From assembly GCA_045633845.1 (NCBI GenBank), contig JAZQZC010000021.1, positions 1 through 54,301 of the forward strand: a stretch of 54,301 bases of DNA, given 5' to 3'. The translations under genes were made by a program, and so were the position numbers. The notes beneath the pieces were generated by a model that was given only the letters and a program-made list of their open reading frames with translations, made no database searches and was not told where the DNA came from. This DNA comes from RGIG4708 sp045633845 (GTDB lineage Bacteria; Bacillota; Clostridia; UMGS1810). Positions 42,918 to 51,379 of the stretch are shown in pieces; positions within the stretch are counted from its first letter, which is position 1; each line of letters starts with the position of its first letter.

Positions 42918-43154
42918 ATGGCTGAAGAAAGACAGTATCACAGAAAACCCAAAAGAAAAGTTTGCGCATTCTGCGTAGATAAGGTTGAAGAAATCGATTA
43001 CAAAGATATAGCAAAGCTCAGAAGATACGTATCTGAAAGAGCTAAAATTCTTCCAAGAAGAATCAGCGGCAACTGCGCTCTCCATCAGAGACAGCTTACA
43101 GTTGCTATCAAGAGAGCAAGACACATTGCATTGCTCCCATACACAGCTGAATAA
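42918..43154 (+). CDS. rpsR: 30S ribosomal protein S18
   Basis: 78 aa, basic, with the S18 core RRISGNCALHQRQLTVAIKRARHIALLPY. AAAGGAGGT upstream. The N-terminal half has two Cys (KVCAFC). The single short extension at the C-terminus (TAE) is ordinary. Confidence 0.97.
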   Translation: MAEERQYHRKPKRKVCAFCVDKVEEIDYKDIAKLRRYVSERAKILPRRISGNCALHQRQLTVAIKRARHIALLPYTAE

Positions 43155-43161
43155 TTAAATT

Positions 43162-43194
43162 AAAGCCAAAATGCTGTTGCGTTTTGGCTTTTTG
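43162..43194 (+). terminator. rpsR terminator
   Basis: Perfect 10-bp stem (43162-43171 with 43182-43191), 10-nt loop, T's. Confidence 0.85.
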
Positions 43195-43267
43195 TTTACA
43201 AATTATACTTTATTTGTTAACAAATATATGTTATACTCATAATAGCATATCGAAAGGATTTGTAATT

Positions 43268-43912
43268 ATGGAAAAAAAGCAAAAATTAAAATTAACAGAT
43301 ATATGGTATTACTATAAAGGCTATGTAGCAATAGTCCTGGTTGTTGTGCTTGCAATAGGATACACAGTGTTTAACAAGGTTACAGAGGTAAAAGACGACT
43401 TTCTTATTGAGTGCATAAGCGACATCGGCTTTGATTACGATGCGGCATACACTCTTGCCGATAGCCTGGAGCAAAGCGGTGCAGTACCCGATATAAACGG
43501 CGACGGCAACGTGCAGGTAAATGTTGCAACATATCAGACAGGGCTTTCGGGAAATAAGAATATAGACCCACAGATTGCACAGGTTGCACAGCTGCGTATG
43601 GCAGTTGGCGAGGGTGCAATAATCATTGCCGACAAAAAGGTGTTTGAGGTGTACGACAGGTACGAAATGTTTAAAGATATTTCGTCAATTGCAGATGAAT
43701 TGGGCATTGATGAAAGCAAGGTTGTAAAATCATCTGACGGCAAGGTTGTGGGCATTGGCATAACCGACTCTAAATGGCTTGCCGAAAGTGGTGTAAAATA
43801 TGACGGCTTGTATGCTGCATTGCGGGTTATGAACGCAGACAATGCTGATGATGAAAGCCTTGCAGCACAGTTTGCTGCGGCAGAGGACATATTAAAATAT
43901 ATTATAAAATAG
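43268..43912 (+). CDS. Membrane-anchored extracellular protein, function unknown
   Basis: 214 aa from the ATG at 43268 (GAAAGGA upstream). Short basic cytoplasmic N-terminus (MEKKQKLKLTDIWYYYKGY), one membrane helix (about 20-37), then an acidic external domain of about 170 residues without recognised motifs. The segment DINGDGN (about 78-84) resembles a single calcium-binding dockerin/EF-like loop, which may be coincidence. The KLTDIWYYYKGY start recalls small clostridial anchored proteins. A single-gene unit ending in a very long hairpin. Confidence 0.8.
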   Translation: MEKKQKLKLTDIWYYYKGYVAIVLVVVLAIGYTVFNKVTEVKDDFLIECISDIGFDYDAAYTLADSLEQSGAVPDINGDGNVQVNVATYQTGLSGNKNIDPQIAQVAQLRMAVGEGAIIIADKKVFEVYDRYEMFKDISSIADELGIDESKVVKSSDGKVVGIGITDSKWLAESGVKYDGLYAALRVMNADNADDESLAAQFAAAEDILKYIIK

Positions 43913-43916
43913 CAAC

Positions 43917-43989
43917 AAGGGAATGTAAAAATAAGGGTGTGTAAAAAATCTTTACGATTTTTTACACACCCTTATTTTTACATTCCTTT
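43917..43989. terminator. Very long bidirectional hairpin terminator
   Basis: About 34-bp stem (43917-43950 with 43956-43989), with one G-T pair, and a 5-nt loop, between two convergent genes. Far longer than a normal terminator stem. Confidence 0.85.
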
Positions 43990-43995
43990 TTGCTG

Positions 43996-45267
43996 TTATG
44001 CCATCTCAAGCGCAGTAGTCATAAGTGGCAGATTGGCATTGTATATGGTGTCAAACTGTGATATAGGCAGCGGATTGGTGCCTCTGCCAGCCTCAACAGT
44101 GTATCCTGGCAAATTAAAGTACGAAATAAACCAGTCCTTGTATCCCGCCCAGCTTGATTCTGCAGGGGTAAGTGACAGCATATACCCCGATGCATTTGCA
44201 AGAGCGTTTGCAATTTCGAGAGAATTTTCGGGCTGATAATCCGCAAACTTCCAATATATAACATTGCCCTGTGTGTGATACGAAATGGTAAGGGCAAAAT
44301 TGTGATTGAGCGTGTAGTCATAAACAGCCCGTGCTTCCTGAGCACTTAGGGGTGTCTGCCCCACATAATCCCTCGGTGCAGGCGAAGTAAACCCCTGAGC
44401 AAACTTGATTTCGCGGGCTCTCAGCCACCCTGCAGGATAGTTGAGGTTGAGGTCGGTGCCCGCAATGTTTGCTTTCCACCCCGACGGATAAGGAATGGAT
44501 GGGTATCTGTCTGATATTTCTTTTGTTAAATTCAAAAAATATTCATCCTGTATGCCGCCGTTTACCAAATCAACTCCGTCGGGGTTAACAAGGGGCATAA
44601 CGTATAATTTTTTATCTGCCAAAAGGGCTGTTGCATCGGTGCCCGATATGCTGCTGCCGTATGCTGCCCCCTTTGCCAAATCTTCAACATATTTGAGCAC
44701 AATCGGAGTGGTTATCCACTCATTCGCATGGTGTGATGCATTAAAAAACACCTCGGTGCCGCCACTGCCAAGCTCAAGGGTAACAAGGTCGTTGCCCATA
44801 ATGCTCTTTCCTGCGCTTGCTCTTGTAACGGCAGGGTATCTTGCCTCAATTCCATTTGCAAAAATATCGGTAATTTCGTATGTATAATCAACATTTGTAG
44901 CCACCACGTCAAAGCGGTACGGCACAATTATCTGCTGCCCTTCAGTAAGGGGGGTTGAAATATCGGGGTTTGCAATTGTCACAGCCTGCTCGCTTGCATT
45001 AAGTCTGCCTGCAATATCGCTTATGGTTTCGCCGCCTGACGCCGTAACTGTTTGGTAGCCGAGCAAATATGGCATAAGCGCTTGCCAGGTGTTGCTGCCT
45101 GCTATCCCGTCGGCAGTCAGATTGTTGTCATTCTGAAAGCTTATAAGAGCTGTTTCAGTATTGGCGTCAAAGGTAGACGAAATTGTTTCTGCATATCCTG
45201 CACGGGTAAGGGCAAGTGTGAGATACTCAACATAAATACCCTCGGAGTTTAATCGTACTGTCTGCAT
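43996..45267 (-). CDS. LysM / peptidoglycan-binding M14 metallopeptidase
   Basis: 423 aa from the ATG at 45267 (GGAG 6 nt upstream; an ATG at 45279 lies over that site). Order: PG_binding_1 domain (1-66), LysM domain (about 72-118, SGGETISDIAGRLN), M14 zinc carboxypeptidase domain (128-423) with H180 and E183 (HHANEW), the third zinc His (YHTQG) and catalytic Glu (YTVEAGRG). The arrangement resembles gamma-D-glutamyl-diaminopimelate endopeptidase I of spore-forming Lysinibacillus. No signal peptide, which suggests action inside the mother cell or forespore during sporulation or after lysis. The gene's ribosome binding site lies in a duplicated 79-bp repeat. Confidence 0.9.
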   Translation of the reverse strand: MQTVRLNSEGIYVEYLTLALTRAGYAETISSTFDANTETALISFQNDNNLTADGIAGSNTWQALMPYLLGYQTVTASGGETISDIAGRLNASEQAVTIANPDISTPLTEGQQIIVPYRFDVVATNVDYTYEITDIFANGIEARYPAVTRASAGKSIMGNDLVTLELGSGGTEVFFNASHHANEWITTPIVLKYVEDLAKGAAYGSSISGTDATALLADKKLYVMPLVNPDGVDLVNGGIQDEYFLNLTKEISDRYPSIPYPSGWKANIAGTDLNLNYPAGWLRAREIKFAQGFTSPAPRDYVGQTPLSAQEARAVYDYTLNHNFALTISYHTQGNVIYWKFADYQPENSLEIANALANASGYMLSLTPAESSWAGYKDWFISYFNLPGYTVEAGRGTNPLPISQFDTIYNANLPLMTTALEMA

Positions 45268-45272
45268 AAAAA

Positions 45273-45351
45273 TCTCCATTCCGCCGCCATACTCGGCACA
45301 AATAGTAATTAAATTTCTCTTACCCGTATGGCAAGGAATGATAAGAGATTT
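45273..45351. repeat. 79/80-bp direct repeat, copy 1 (5' region of the M14 gene)
   Basis: Matches 45449-45528 with one indel and one substitution (C/T). Each copy contains an inverted repeat (CTCTTAYC...GATAAGAG). Its edge provides the M14 ribosome binding site. Confidence 0.88.
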
Positions 45352-45420
45352 TTACGCCCATGTGCGTTTCTGAGCGAACGCGAAGAAAAATCCGCACGGG
45401 CAAACAAATCCGCCGGAGGC

Positions 45421-45449
45421 AATAACGTGAAAGGAACTTTCGCGTTATT
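45421..45449. repeat. Hairpin between the two 80-bp repeats
   Basis: 13-bp arms (45421-45433 with 45437-45449, one G-T pair) with a 3-nt loop. Confidence 0.75.
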
Positions 45450-45528
45450 CTCCATTCCGCCGCCATACGTCGGCACAAATAGTAATTAAATTTCTCTTAT
45501 CCGTATGGCAAGGAATGATAAGAGATTT
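45449..45528. repeat. 79/80-bp direct repeat, copy 2
   Basis: Second copy, 176 bp further on. The 397-bp gap between the divergent M14 and Na/Pi genes contains these repeats, the hairpin, a further inverted repeat near 45357-45405 and the downstream promoter; no gene is supported. Confidence 0.88.
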
Positions 45529-45593
45529 ATAATACTACTCTTGATATCTTATTAAAAAATTCGGTAAAATATGAATTATTTTGCAAAATAATA

Positions 45594-45622
45594 TTGCAGA
45601 TTTCGTCAATGCATAGTATAAT
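45594..45622 (+). promoter_or_regulatory. Promoter of the Na/Pi transporter gene
   Basis: TTGCAG (45594-45599), 17-nt spacer, TATAAT (45617-45622). Confidence 0.75.
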
Positions 45623-45664
45623 TAAAATGATAAAATGTGAAATATCGCCTAAGGAGGATATAAT

Positions 45665-47416
45665 ATGGATTTCTTTTCGGTTTTAACATTGCTTGGAGGT
45701 CTTGCTCTGTTCCTTTATGGTATGGAGGTTATGGGAGACAACCTCAAAAAGCTTGCAGGTGGCAGGCTTGAGAGTATGCTTTCAAAGCTCACATCAAACC
45801 GATTTAAAGGGTTTTTACTCGGTTTTTTTGTAACTGCCGTAATTCAGTCATCATCTGCAACAACCGTTATGCTTGTTGGCTTTGTTAATTCGGGCATTAT
45901 GAAGCTTGGGCAAACCATCGGCATTATAATGGGTGCAAACGTAGGCACAACCGTTACATCGTGGCTTCTTAGCCTTGGTGGCATCAGTGGTGATACCTTT
46001 TGGGTAAAGATATTCAAGCCCACATCGTTTACGCCTGTTCTTATGGCAGTGGGCTTGCTTATGAGTATGGTTGCCAAATCCGATAAGAAAAAAGATATAG
46101 GCGCAATACTTATGGGCTTTGCTGTGCTTATGTTTGGTATGGATATGATGAGCGGCGCGATGTCGGGCCTTAAGGATGACCCGGCATTTGGCAAACTGCT
46201 TATAATGTTTTCAAATCCTGTATTGGGTATTACAGTTGGTACATTGCTTACTGCAATTATTCAGTCGTCATCTGCATCGGTTGGTATACTTCAGGCACTT
46301 GCGCTCACCTGTGCAATTCCGTATTCTACTGCAATTCCAATTATTCTTGGTCAGAATATTGGTACAACAATCACACCAATTTTGTCATCAATCACTGGCA
46401 ACACAGAGTCAAAGAGAGTTGCTCTTGCGTGCCTCTACATAAAAATAATTGGCGTAGTTATTGTGTATGCGGCGTTTATTGCTCTTGATTTTGTGTTTGA
46501 TTTTGCATTTATGGATACAGATGTAAGCGGTATGACAATAGCAATTGTGCATACAATGTTTAACGTAATTTCCACAATTGTTCTTATACCATTTTGCTCA
46601 CTTATTGAAAAACTCACAATCAAAACGATTAAGGCAACAAAGGTTGTTCAAGCTACACAGTTTGATACTCTTGACGAACGCTTTCTTACAGTGCCCTCTT
46701 TTGCTGTGGAAAAATGCCGTGACCTTGTGTGCGAAATGGCACAGATTGCACGTCAATCAATATATGATGCAACAAGGCTTCTTACCAAATATGACAGCAC
46801 CGTTATAAAAAAGGTTGAGGAAGATGAAACGCTGGTAGACACCTACGAGGACAAAATCAGCACATATCTTGTAAAAATTGCAAGTACAAAGCTTTCGTCT
46901 GATGACAGCAAAATTGTTACAGAGCTTTTGCATTGCATAGGCGACATTGAGCGTATTTCCGACCATGCAGTTAATATTACCGAAGCCCTTGCCGAAATTA
47001 AGGAAAAAAATCTTGCATTTTCCGAAGCGGCTCAGCACGACCTTAGGGTTATATCTGCGGCAGTTAATGAGGTGCTTACCCTTGCAACAGATGCGCTTTA
47101 CACAGGCAACCTTGAAATTGCAAAGAGTGTAGAGCCGCTCGAACAGGTTATCGACAGGCTCAAGCTCAAAATCAAGGCAAATCACATTGCGCGTCTGCAA
47201 AACGGCACCTGCTCTATGGAAATGGGCTTTATCCTCTCGGATTTGCTCACTAACTTTGAGCGTGTAGCAGACCATTGCTCAAATATTGCCGTATGCCTTA
47301 TCGAAATTGCTCACGGCAGCTTTGAAACACACGAATACCTCAACCACCTCAAAAATTCCGGTGAGGATTCTTATGTTAATCAATACAATACTTATAAAAA
47401 GAAATATGTGCTTTAA
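45665..47416 (+). CDS. Na+/phosphate cotransporter with PhoU domain (NptA family)
   Basis: 583 aa; AAGGAGG upstream. Two homologous membrane halves carry the duplicated signatures TAVIQSSSATTV (residues about 58) and TAIIQSSSASVG (about 198), which form the phosphate/sodium site. The C-terminal third (about 345-560) is a helical PhoU-like domain with the paired RISDHAVNI and RVADHCSNIA metal-binding motifs. Imports phosphate with sodium. No pho regulon gene is adjacent. Confidence 0.93.
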   Translation: MDFFSVLTLLGGLALFLYGMEVMGDNLKKLAGGRLESMLSKLTSNRFKGFLLGFFVTAVIQSSSATTVMLVGFVNSGIMKLGQTIGIIMGANVGTTVTSWLLSLGGISGDTFWVKIFKPTSFTPVLMAVGLLMSMVAKSDKKKDIGAILMGFAVLMFGMDMMSGAMSGLKDDPAFGKLLIMFSNPVLGITVGTLLTAIIQSSSASVGILQALALTCAIPYSTAIPIILGQNIGTTITPILSSITGNTESKRVALACLYIKIIGVVIVYAAFIALDFVFDFAFMDTDVSGMTIAIVHTMFNVISTIVLIPFCSLIEKLTIKTIKATKVVQATQFDTLDERFLTVPSFAVEKCRDLVCEMAQIARQSIYDATRLLTKYDSTVIKKVEEDETLVDTYEDKISTYLVKIASTKLSSDDSKIVTELLHCIGDIERISDHAVNITEALAEIKEKNLAFSEAAQHDLRVISAAVNEVLTLATDALYTGNLEIAKSVEPLEQVIDRLKLKIKANHIARLQNGTCSMEMGFILSDLLTNFERVADHCSNIAVCLIEIAHGSFETHEYLNHLKNSGEDSYVNQYNTYKKKYVL

Positions 47417-47420
47417 ATCA

Positions 47421-47455
47421 AAACACAGGCGTTGCATTGCAATGCCTGTGTTTTT
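47421..47455 (+). terminator. Terminator after the Na/Pi transporter
   Basis: 10-bp stem (47421-47430 with 47444-47453), T run; a small inner palindrome in the loop. Confidence 0.8.
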
Positions 47456-47494
47456 GGTTGCAAAAACATCCTCGTCTGTCCTCATCACCATCGC

Positions 47495-48382
47495 TTACGG
47501 CGTGTATTTAAATTTGCCGCCAACTGCATGGTTTTTAACAATTTGACATTTAAAGGTTTTTTTGGTTATTATCCAGTTTGTAGTGTATATAACGCCTTTT
47601 TCGCGGTTGGTTATGTTATTTTCAATTTCTTTGTCAATATCCTCGGCAACATATTGCACCTCGCCATATTTGTCAAGCTGTGTGTACATCGGGTGCTTTA
47701 GCGGATTTACAAAATACACAATCAGCTTTGCCAAAAGGTAAATAAGCAAAATTACCGACATTGTAAGCAACACACAGTCGCTGAATTCCGAACCCATATC
47801 TATGCCGCGTATGTCAAGAGTGTAGCTGCATATTTCCATATCTTTGCCGCCTGATTTTTTTGCAAGCTCTTCAAGAATAAGGGGAGAATGTCTTGTAAAA
47901 ATTCCTTTAATAGTATCGCCCTTTAAAATGCTTCGGTCAGCTTCCATCATAACAGGCACTGTAATTCCGTCAATAACCACAAATGTTGCCTTTACTGCAA
48001 CAGGGTCAGCCTCTGTATCAACCTCTTGTGTTACGGGGGCACCGCTCAGTGTGTATGCCACATTCACGTCTGATACCTCGTCAACCTTTACGCTAAAATA
48101 GTATCGGTTGCCTTGCCAGTAGCTTGTGGAGGGTGCAGCGCTGCCCCATATTTTTGCATCCTCGCTTTGCTTGTCCACTGTAAAATTTGCAGGCAGTACC
48201 TCTGTTTGTACTGAAGCAAACAGCTCCAAATCAAGAGGTGTGCTGCCTGTTATCCGCTTTATAACATATTTTGATGCATCTACCGAAAACAAAATAACTG
48301 CAATCGTATAGAGTACGACTATTACAGCATATTTTATACGGAACTTACACATATTTGAATAAATAAATCCCGATTTGTTCAT
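47495..48382 (-). CDS. Two-helix membrane protein, function unknown
   Basis: 295 aa; the ATG at 48382 overlaps the rsmI stop (TGATG) and has AAGGAGG upstream, so it is coupled to rsmI. One membrane helix near the N-terminus (about 17-36), an extracytoplasmic domain of about 165 residues rich in Val, Thr and Asp, a second helix (about 206-228), and a cytoplasmic C-terminus ending in a basic segment. No motif is recognised. It is the last gene of the darA-holB-yaaT-fdx-trmN6-rsmI block. Confidence 0.82.
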   Translation of the reverse strand: MNKSGFIYSNMCKFRIKYAVIVVLYTIAVILFSVDASKYVIKRITGSTPLDLELFASVQTEVLPANFTVDKQSEDAKIWGSAAPSTSYWQGNRYYFSVKVDEVSDVNVAYTLSGAPVTQEVDTEADPVAVKATFVVIDGITVPVMMEADRSILKGDTIKGIFTRHSPLILEELAKKSGGKDMEICSYTLDIRGIDMGSEFSDCVLLTMSVILLIYLLAKLIVYFVNPLKHPMYTQLDKYGEVQYVAEDIDKEIENNITNREKGVIYTTNWIITKKTFKCQIVKNHAVGGKFKYTP

Positions 48383-49236
48383 CAGCCTTCCTCCTTGCTC
48401 ATATATTCATTGTATACATCTCTTTTTGGCAAGCTGCGCAGCTTTGCAACCTGCTTAATTGCCTCTTTTTTGTCTGTGCCCTCTGATATAAGGCTGTCTA
48501 CGTGCTCTGTAACCGTCATATTTTCAAAAGCCTTTTCTGCCTCATTTTGAATTTCCTGCTCTGATTTACCTGCAAGCACCAACACAAATTCGCCTTTTGG
48601 AATTGTTTGTTCAAAATGCCTTATTGCTTCATCAAGCGTGGTTTTCATAACTGATTCGTGAATTTTTGTAATTTCTTTTACTATAGTTATGCTGCGGTCG
48701 CCAAAAACCTTGTACATATCACTGAGGGTGCGTGTAAGCTTGTGGGGCGCCTCGTAAAAAATCATTGTGCGTGTTTCGTTTACTAAAGATTTTAAATGTG
48801 CATCGCGGCTTCGTCTGTTCATCGATAAAAAGCCCTCAAAGGTAAATCTGCCTGTGCTTTGCCCCGACACAATAAGTGCATTTATAAGTGCTGCAGGGCC
48901 AGGTATGGGCACAACCCTTATGTCTGACTCAATACATCTTTTTACCAAATCCTCGCCCGGGTCTGATATAGCAGGGGTTCCAGCATCAGACACCAGAGCA
49001 ATATTTGTGCCCTCTTTAAGCTTTTGTATAAGCACCCCGCCTTTTTCGGCCTTGTTGTGCTCGTGATAGCTTGTGAGTGGCTTTGATATTTCAAAGTGAT
49101 TGAGCAGCTTTAGTGAATGCCTCGTGTCCTCGCACGCAATCAGGTCAACCTGCTTTAAAATGCCCAGTGTCCGTACCGATATATCTTCAAGATTGCCAAT
49201 GGGTGTGGCGCATAAGTAGAGTGTTCCTGTTTCCAT
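48382..49236 (-). CDS. rsmI: 16S rRNA (cytidine-2'-O)-methyltransferase RsmI
   Basis: 284 aa. SAM-dependent tetrapyrrole-methylase fold with GTLYLCATPIGNLEDIS at the start, ACEDTRHSLKLL, and the SDAGTPAISDPGEDLV signature. It methylates C1402 of 16S rRNA together with RsmH. AAAGGA upstream. It is separated from trmN6 by a gap holding repeat copy 2; in Bacillus only a small GIY-YIG gene stands between them. Confidence 0.96.
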   Translation of the reverse strand: METGTLYLCATPIGNLEDISVRTLGILKQVDLIACEDTRHSLKLLNHFEISKPLTSYHEHNKAEKGGVLIQKLKEGTNIALVSDAGTPAISDPGEDLVKRCIESDIRVVPIPGPAALINALIVSGQSTGRFTFEGFLSMNRRSRDAHLKSLVNETRTMIFYEAPHKLTRTLSDMYKVFGDRSITIVKEITKIHESVMKTTLDEAIRHFEQTIPKGEFVLVLAGKSEQEIQNEAEKAFENMTVTEHVDSLISEGTDKKEAIKQVAKLRSLPKRDVYNEYMSKEEG

Positions 49237-49316
49237 TTTGGTAAATCCTTTCTATATGTTTAGCCGAAAAAGAGTAATCCAAACCTCGATTTTAAAAGGT
49301 GAATTTTCGCTTTCGT

Positions 49317-49462
49317 TGTGTTAAAATACTCGGTAATCCATCGAGGATTACCTGCGTTTTTGCCTTACGCAACCAAAAATTCTCACTTTTAAAATTCTAC
49401 GACCTGAAACAGATGGAATTTTGAGTAAATTTTGGTGCGGAAGATGAAGCAAGGCTGGCGCC
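49317..49462. repeat. Dispersed structured repeat, copy 2
   Basis: Matches 2-147 at 143 of 146 positions. It lies in the trmN6-rsmI gap, ending 60 nt short of the trmN6 stop. The sequence diverges sharply at both ends, so this copy defines the boundaries. Confidence 0.88.
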
Positions 49463-49522
49463 TTGCGAAGATGACAAACCGAAAGTTACCGAAATTACGC
49501 CGTTTCTGGCGGGTTCGGATTA

Positions 49523-50197
49523 CTATCTTTCGGCTACATAAACAGGCGGTTCAAGCCTGAGCGAAGGCTTTGCGCCGTACATACCCTCAATGAGTATAAG
49601 CCCTGGCGCTCTGTTTGGCGACGGGTGAATAAACTGCAGCCTTTTTGGTTCTATTTTTTTGTCTCTCATTGTACATATAATGTCCGCAAGCCGTTCGGCA
49701 CGATGCACCATATATAAATGACCGCCAAATTTTAACAGCTTTGATGCAATGTCAATAATGTCATACACATTTATTGCAATTTCGTGCCTCGCAATTGCTT
49801 TTTTGTTGCTCTGGTTTGTATATCCCGACTTTGGCGCCATATACGGCGGATTGCAGGTAACAACATCAATACTGCCTGACTTAAAATGATTGAGTGCGCA
49901 TTTTACATCGTCATTTATAAATTGCACCCGCCCCTCAAGGCCGTTTAATTGCATATTTTGTACAGCAAGGTCAAATGATGCTTTTTGCAGCTCAATGCCG
50001 TATATCTTTTGCGCTTTTGTTTTTGCACTGAGCAGCACCGGTATAATGCCGTTGCCTGTGCACAGGTCTGCTATTGTGTCGCTTGGCTTTGCTTTTGCAA
50101 AGTCGGTAAGCAGCACGCTGTCTGTGCCAAAGCAAAAAAGGTCACTGTCCTGAATGAGCTTTAAATTGTTTATGCCTAAATCGTCAATACGTTTCAT
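49523..50197 (-). CDS. trmN6: tRNA1(Val) (adenine-37-N6)-methyltransferase, TrmN6 family (YabB)
   Basis: 224 aa. Rossmann SAM site LCTGNGIIPVLLS (about 45-57) and the N6-adenine methyltransferase catalytic motif NPPY (about 116-119). Ends with the family's RLEPPVYV segment. GGAG precedes the ATG. The position between yaaT and rsmI matches yabB in Bacillus. Confidence 0.92.
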   Translation of the reverse strand: MKRIDDLGINNLKLIQDSDLFCFGTDSVLLTDFAKAKPSDTIADLCTGNGIIPVLLSAKTKAQKIYGIELQKASFDLAVQNMQLNGLEGRVQFINDDVKCALNHFKSGSIDVVTCNPPYMAPKSGYTNQSNKKAIARHEIAINVYDIIDIASKLLKFGGHLYMVHRAERLADIICTMRDKKIEPKRLQFIHPSPNRAPGLILIEGMYGAKPSLRLEPPVYVAER

Positions 50198-50213
50198 AAT
50201 ATCTCCATATTAC

Positions 50214-50241
50214 AAAACCTCAGCAGTTATGCTGAGGTTTT
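50214..50241 (-). terminator. Ferredoxin gene terminator
   Basis: Perfect 12-bp stem (50214-50225 with 50230-50241), 4-nt loop, T's on the minus strand. Confidence 0.82.
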
Positions 50242-50253
50242 GATGATTTTTGT

Positions 50254-50424
50254 TTATTCCGCTACAGGTGCGCCTACAGGGCAAACACTTGCACAAGCAC
50301 CGCAATCAAGGCACTCGTCAGCATTAATAACATATTTGCCGTCACCTGCAGAAATTGCGCTAACCGGGCATTCTGCTTCACAAGCACCGCAGTTAAGGCA
50401 TTCGTCTGTAATTACATAAGCCAT
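50254..50424 (-). CDS. 2[4Fe-4S] ferredoxin
   Basis: 56 aa (MAYVITDECLNCGACEAECP..., stop at 50254). Two complete cluster motifs, CLNCGACEAECP and CLDCGACASVCP, as in clostridial ferredoxins. GGAGGTG upstream. It is a low-potential electron carrier. It lies between yaaT and trmN6, where Bacillus has yabA. YaaT (RicT) itself is known to bind iron-sulfur clusters, so a functional link is possible. Confidence 0.97.
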   Translation of the reverse strand: MAYVITDECLNCGACEAECPVSAISAGDGKYVINADECLDCGACASVCPVGAPVAE

Positions 50425-50509
50425 TGGTAAACACCTCCATAAAATTCATACAACTTATATTCATTATAACACTTGTATAATAAAAATCAAGTGTTTTTGA
50501 CAAAATTCA

Positions 50510-51379
50510 TCAATCTTCCAGCTGCTTTAGAGCCTTCATATCAACTTTTTCTTCGTTTTTTACAGATCCTTTTTTGAGAATTTTGATTTCGTCAATTCGG
50601 TATTCTTTTATAACCTTTTCCAAATCCGCTTCAATGGCAACCGACACAATTTCTTTAAGCAGCGAAACAGCGGTAACTGTGCCCTCGCCGCCCGGTGTCT
50701 TTACAAGCGAGCCAACATTTGGTGCACGCTTTAGCACATCCTCATATGCCGCCTGCTCATTTTTGAGGCAGCACATAAGCCTGCCGCAGGTGCCTGATAT
50801 TTTTGTCGGGTTGAGTGAAAGGTTTTGCTCTTTTGCCATTTTTATGCTTACCGGAGCAAATTCACCAAGGTAAAGGTTGCAGCAAAATGGTCTGCCGCAT
50901 ATGCCAAGGCCGCCCACCATTTTTGCTTCGTCTCTCACACCAATCTGGCGCAGCTCTATTCTTGTTTTAAATACGCTTGCCAAATCCCTTACAAGGTCGC
51001 GAAAGTCAATTCGTCCGTCCGCAGTAAAGTAAAACAAAACCTTGTTGTTGTCAAATGTGTATTCAACATCAACAAGCTTCATCTGGAGCTTGTGCTCTGC
51101 AATTTTTTCGGCACAAATTGCCATTGCTTCCTTTTCTTTTTCGGCGTTTTTTTGTACCTGTGCATCATCCTCGGCTGTTGCCTTGCGTACAACCTTTTTA
51201 AGAGGGGGCACAATTTCGTCATCTGTTACAAATTTGCTTGGTATAACAACGGTGCCATACTCTGTGCCTCTGGATGTTTCCACAATAACGTGGTCACCTT
51301 TGGCAAATTTCTTTTTTTCGCCGTCAAAATAATATATTTTGCCTACGCTTTTAAAGCGTATTCCTACTACTTCAATCAT
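50510..51379 (-). CDS. ricT: PSP1-domain protein YaaT (RicT)
   Basis: 289 aa. PSP1 domain (about 60-180) with conserved Cys pairs GICGRPFCC and GTCGRLMCC that in the RicA-RicF-RicT complex hold a [4Fe-4S] cluster. The complex directs RNase Y mRNA processing and affects Spo0A phosphorylation in Bacillus. It overlaps holB by 8 nt. RicA and RicF are not encoded in this window. Confidence 0.95.
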   Translation of the reverse strand: MIEVVGIRFKSVGKIYYFDGEKKKFAKGDHVIVETSRGTEYGTVVIPSKFVTDDEIVPPLKKVVRKATAEDDAQVQKNAEKEKEAMAICAEKIAEHKLQMKLVDVEYTFDNNKVLFYFTADGRIDFRDLVRDLASVFKTRIELRQIGVRDEAKMVGGLGICGRPFCCNLYLGEFAPVSIKMAKEQNLSLNPTKISGTCGRLMCCLKNEQAAYEDVLKRAPNVGSLVKTPGGEGTVTAVSLLKEIVSVAIEADLEKVIKEYRIDEIKILKKGSVKNEEKVDMKALKQLED

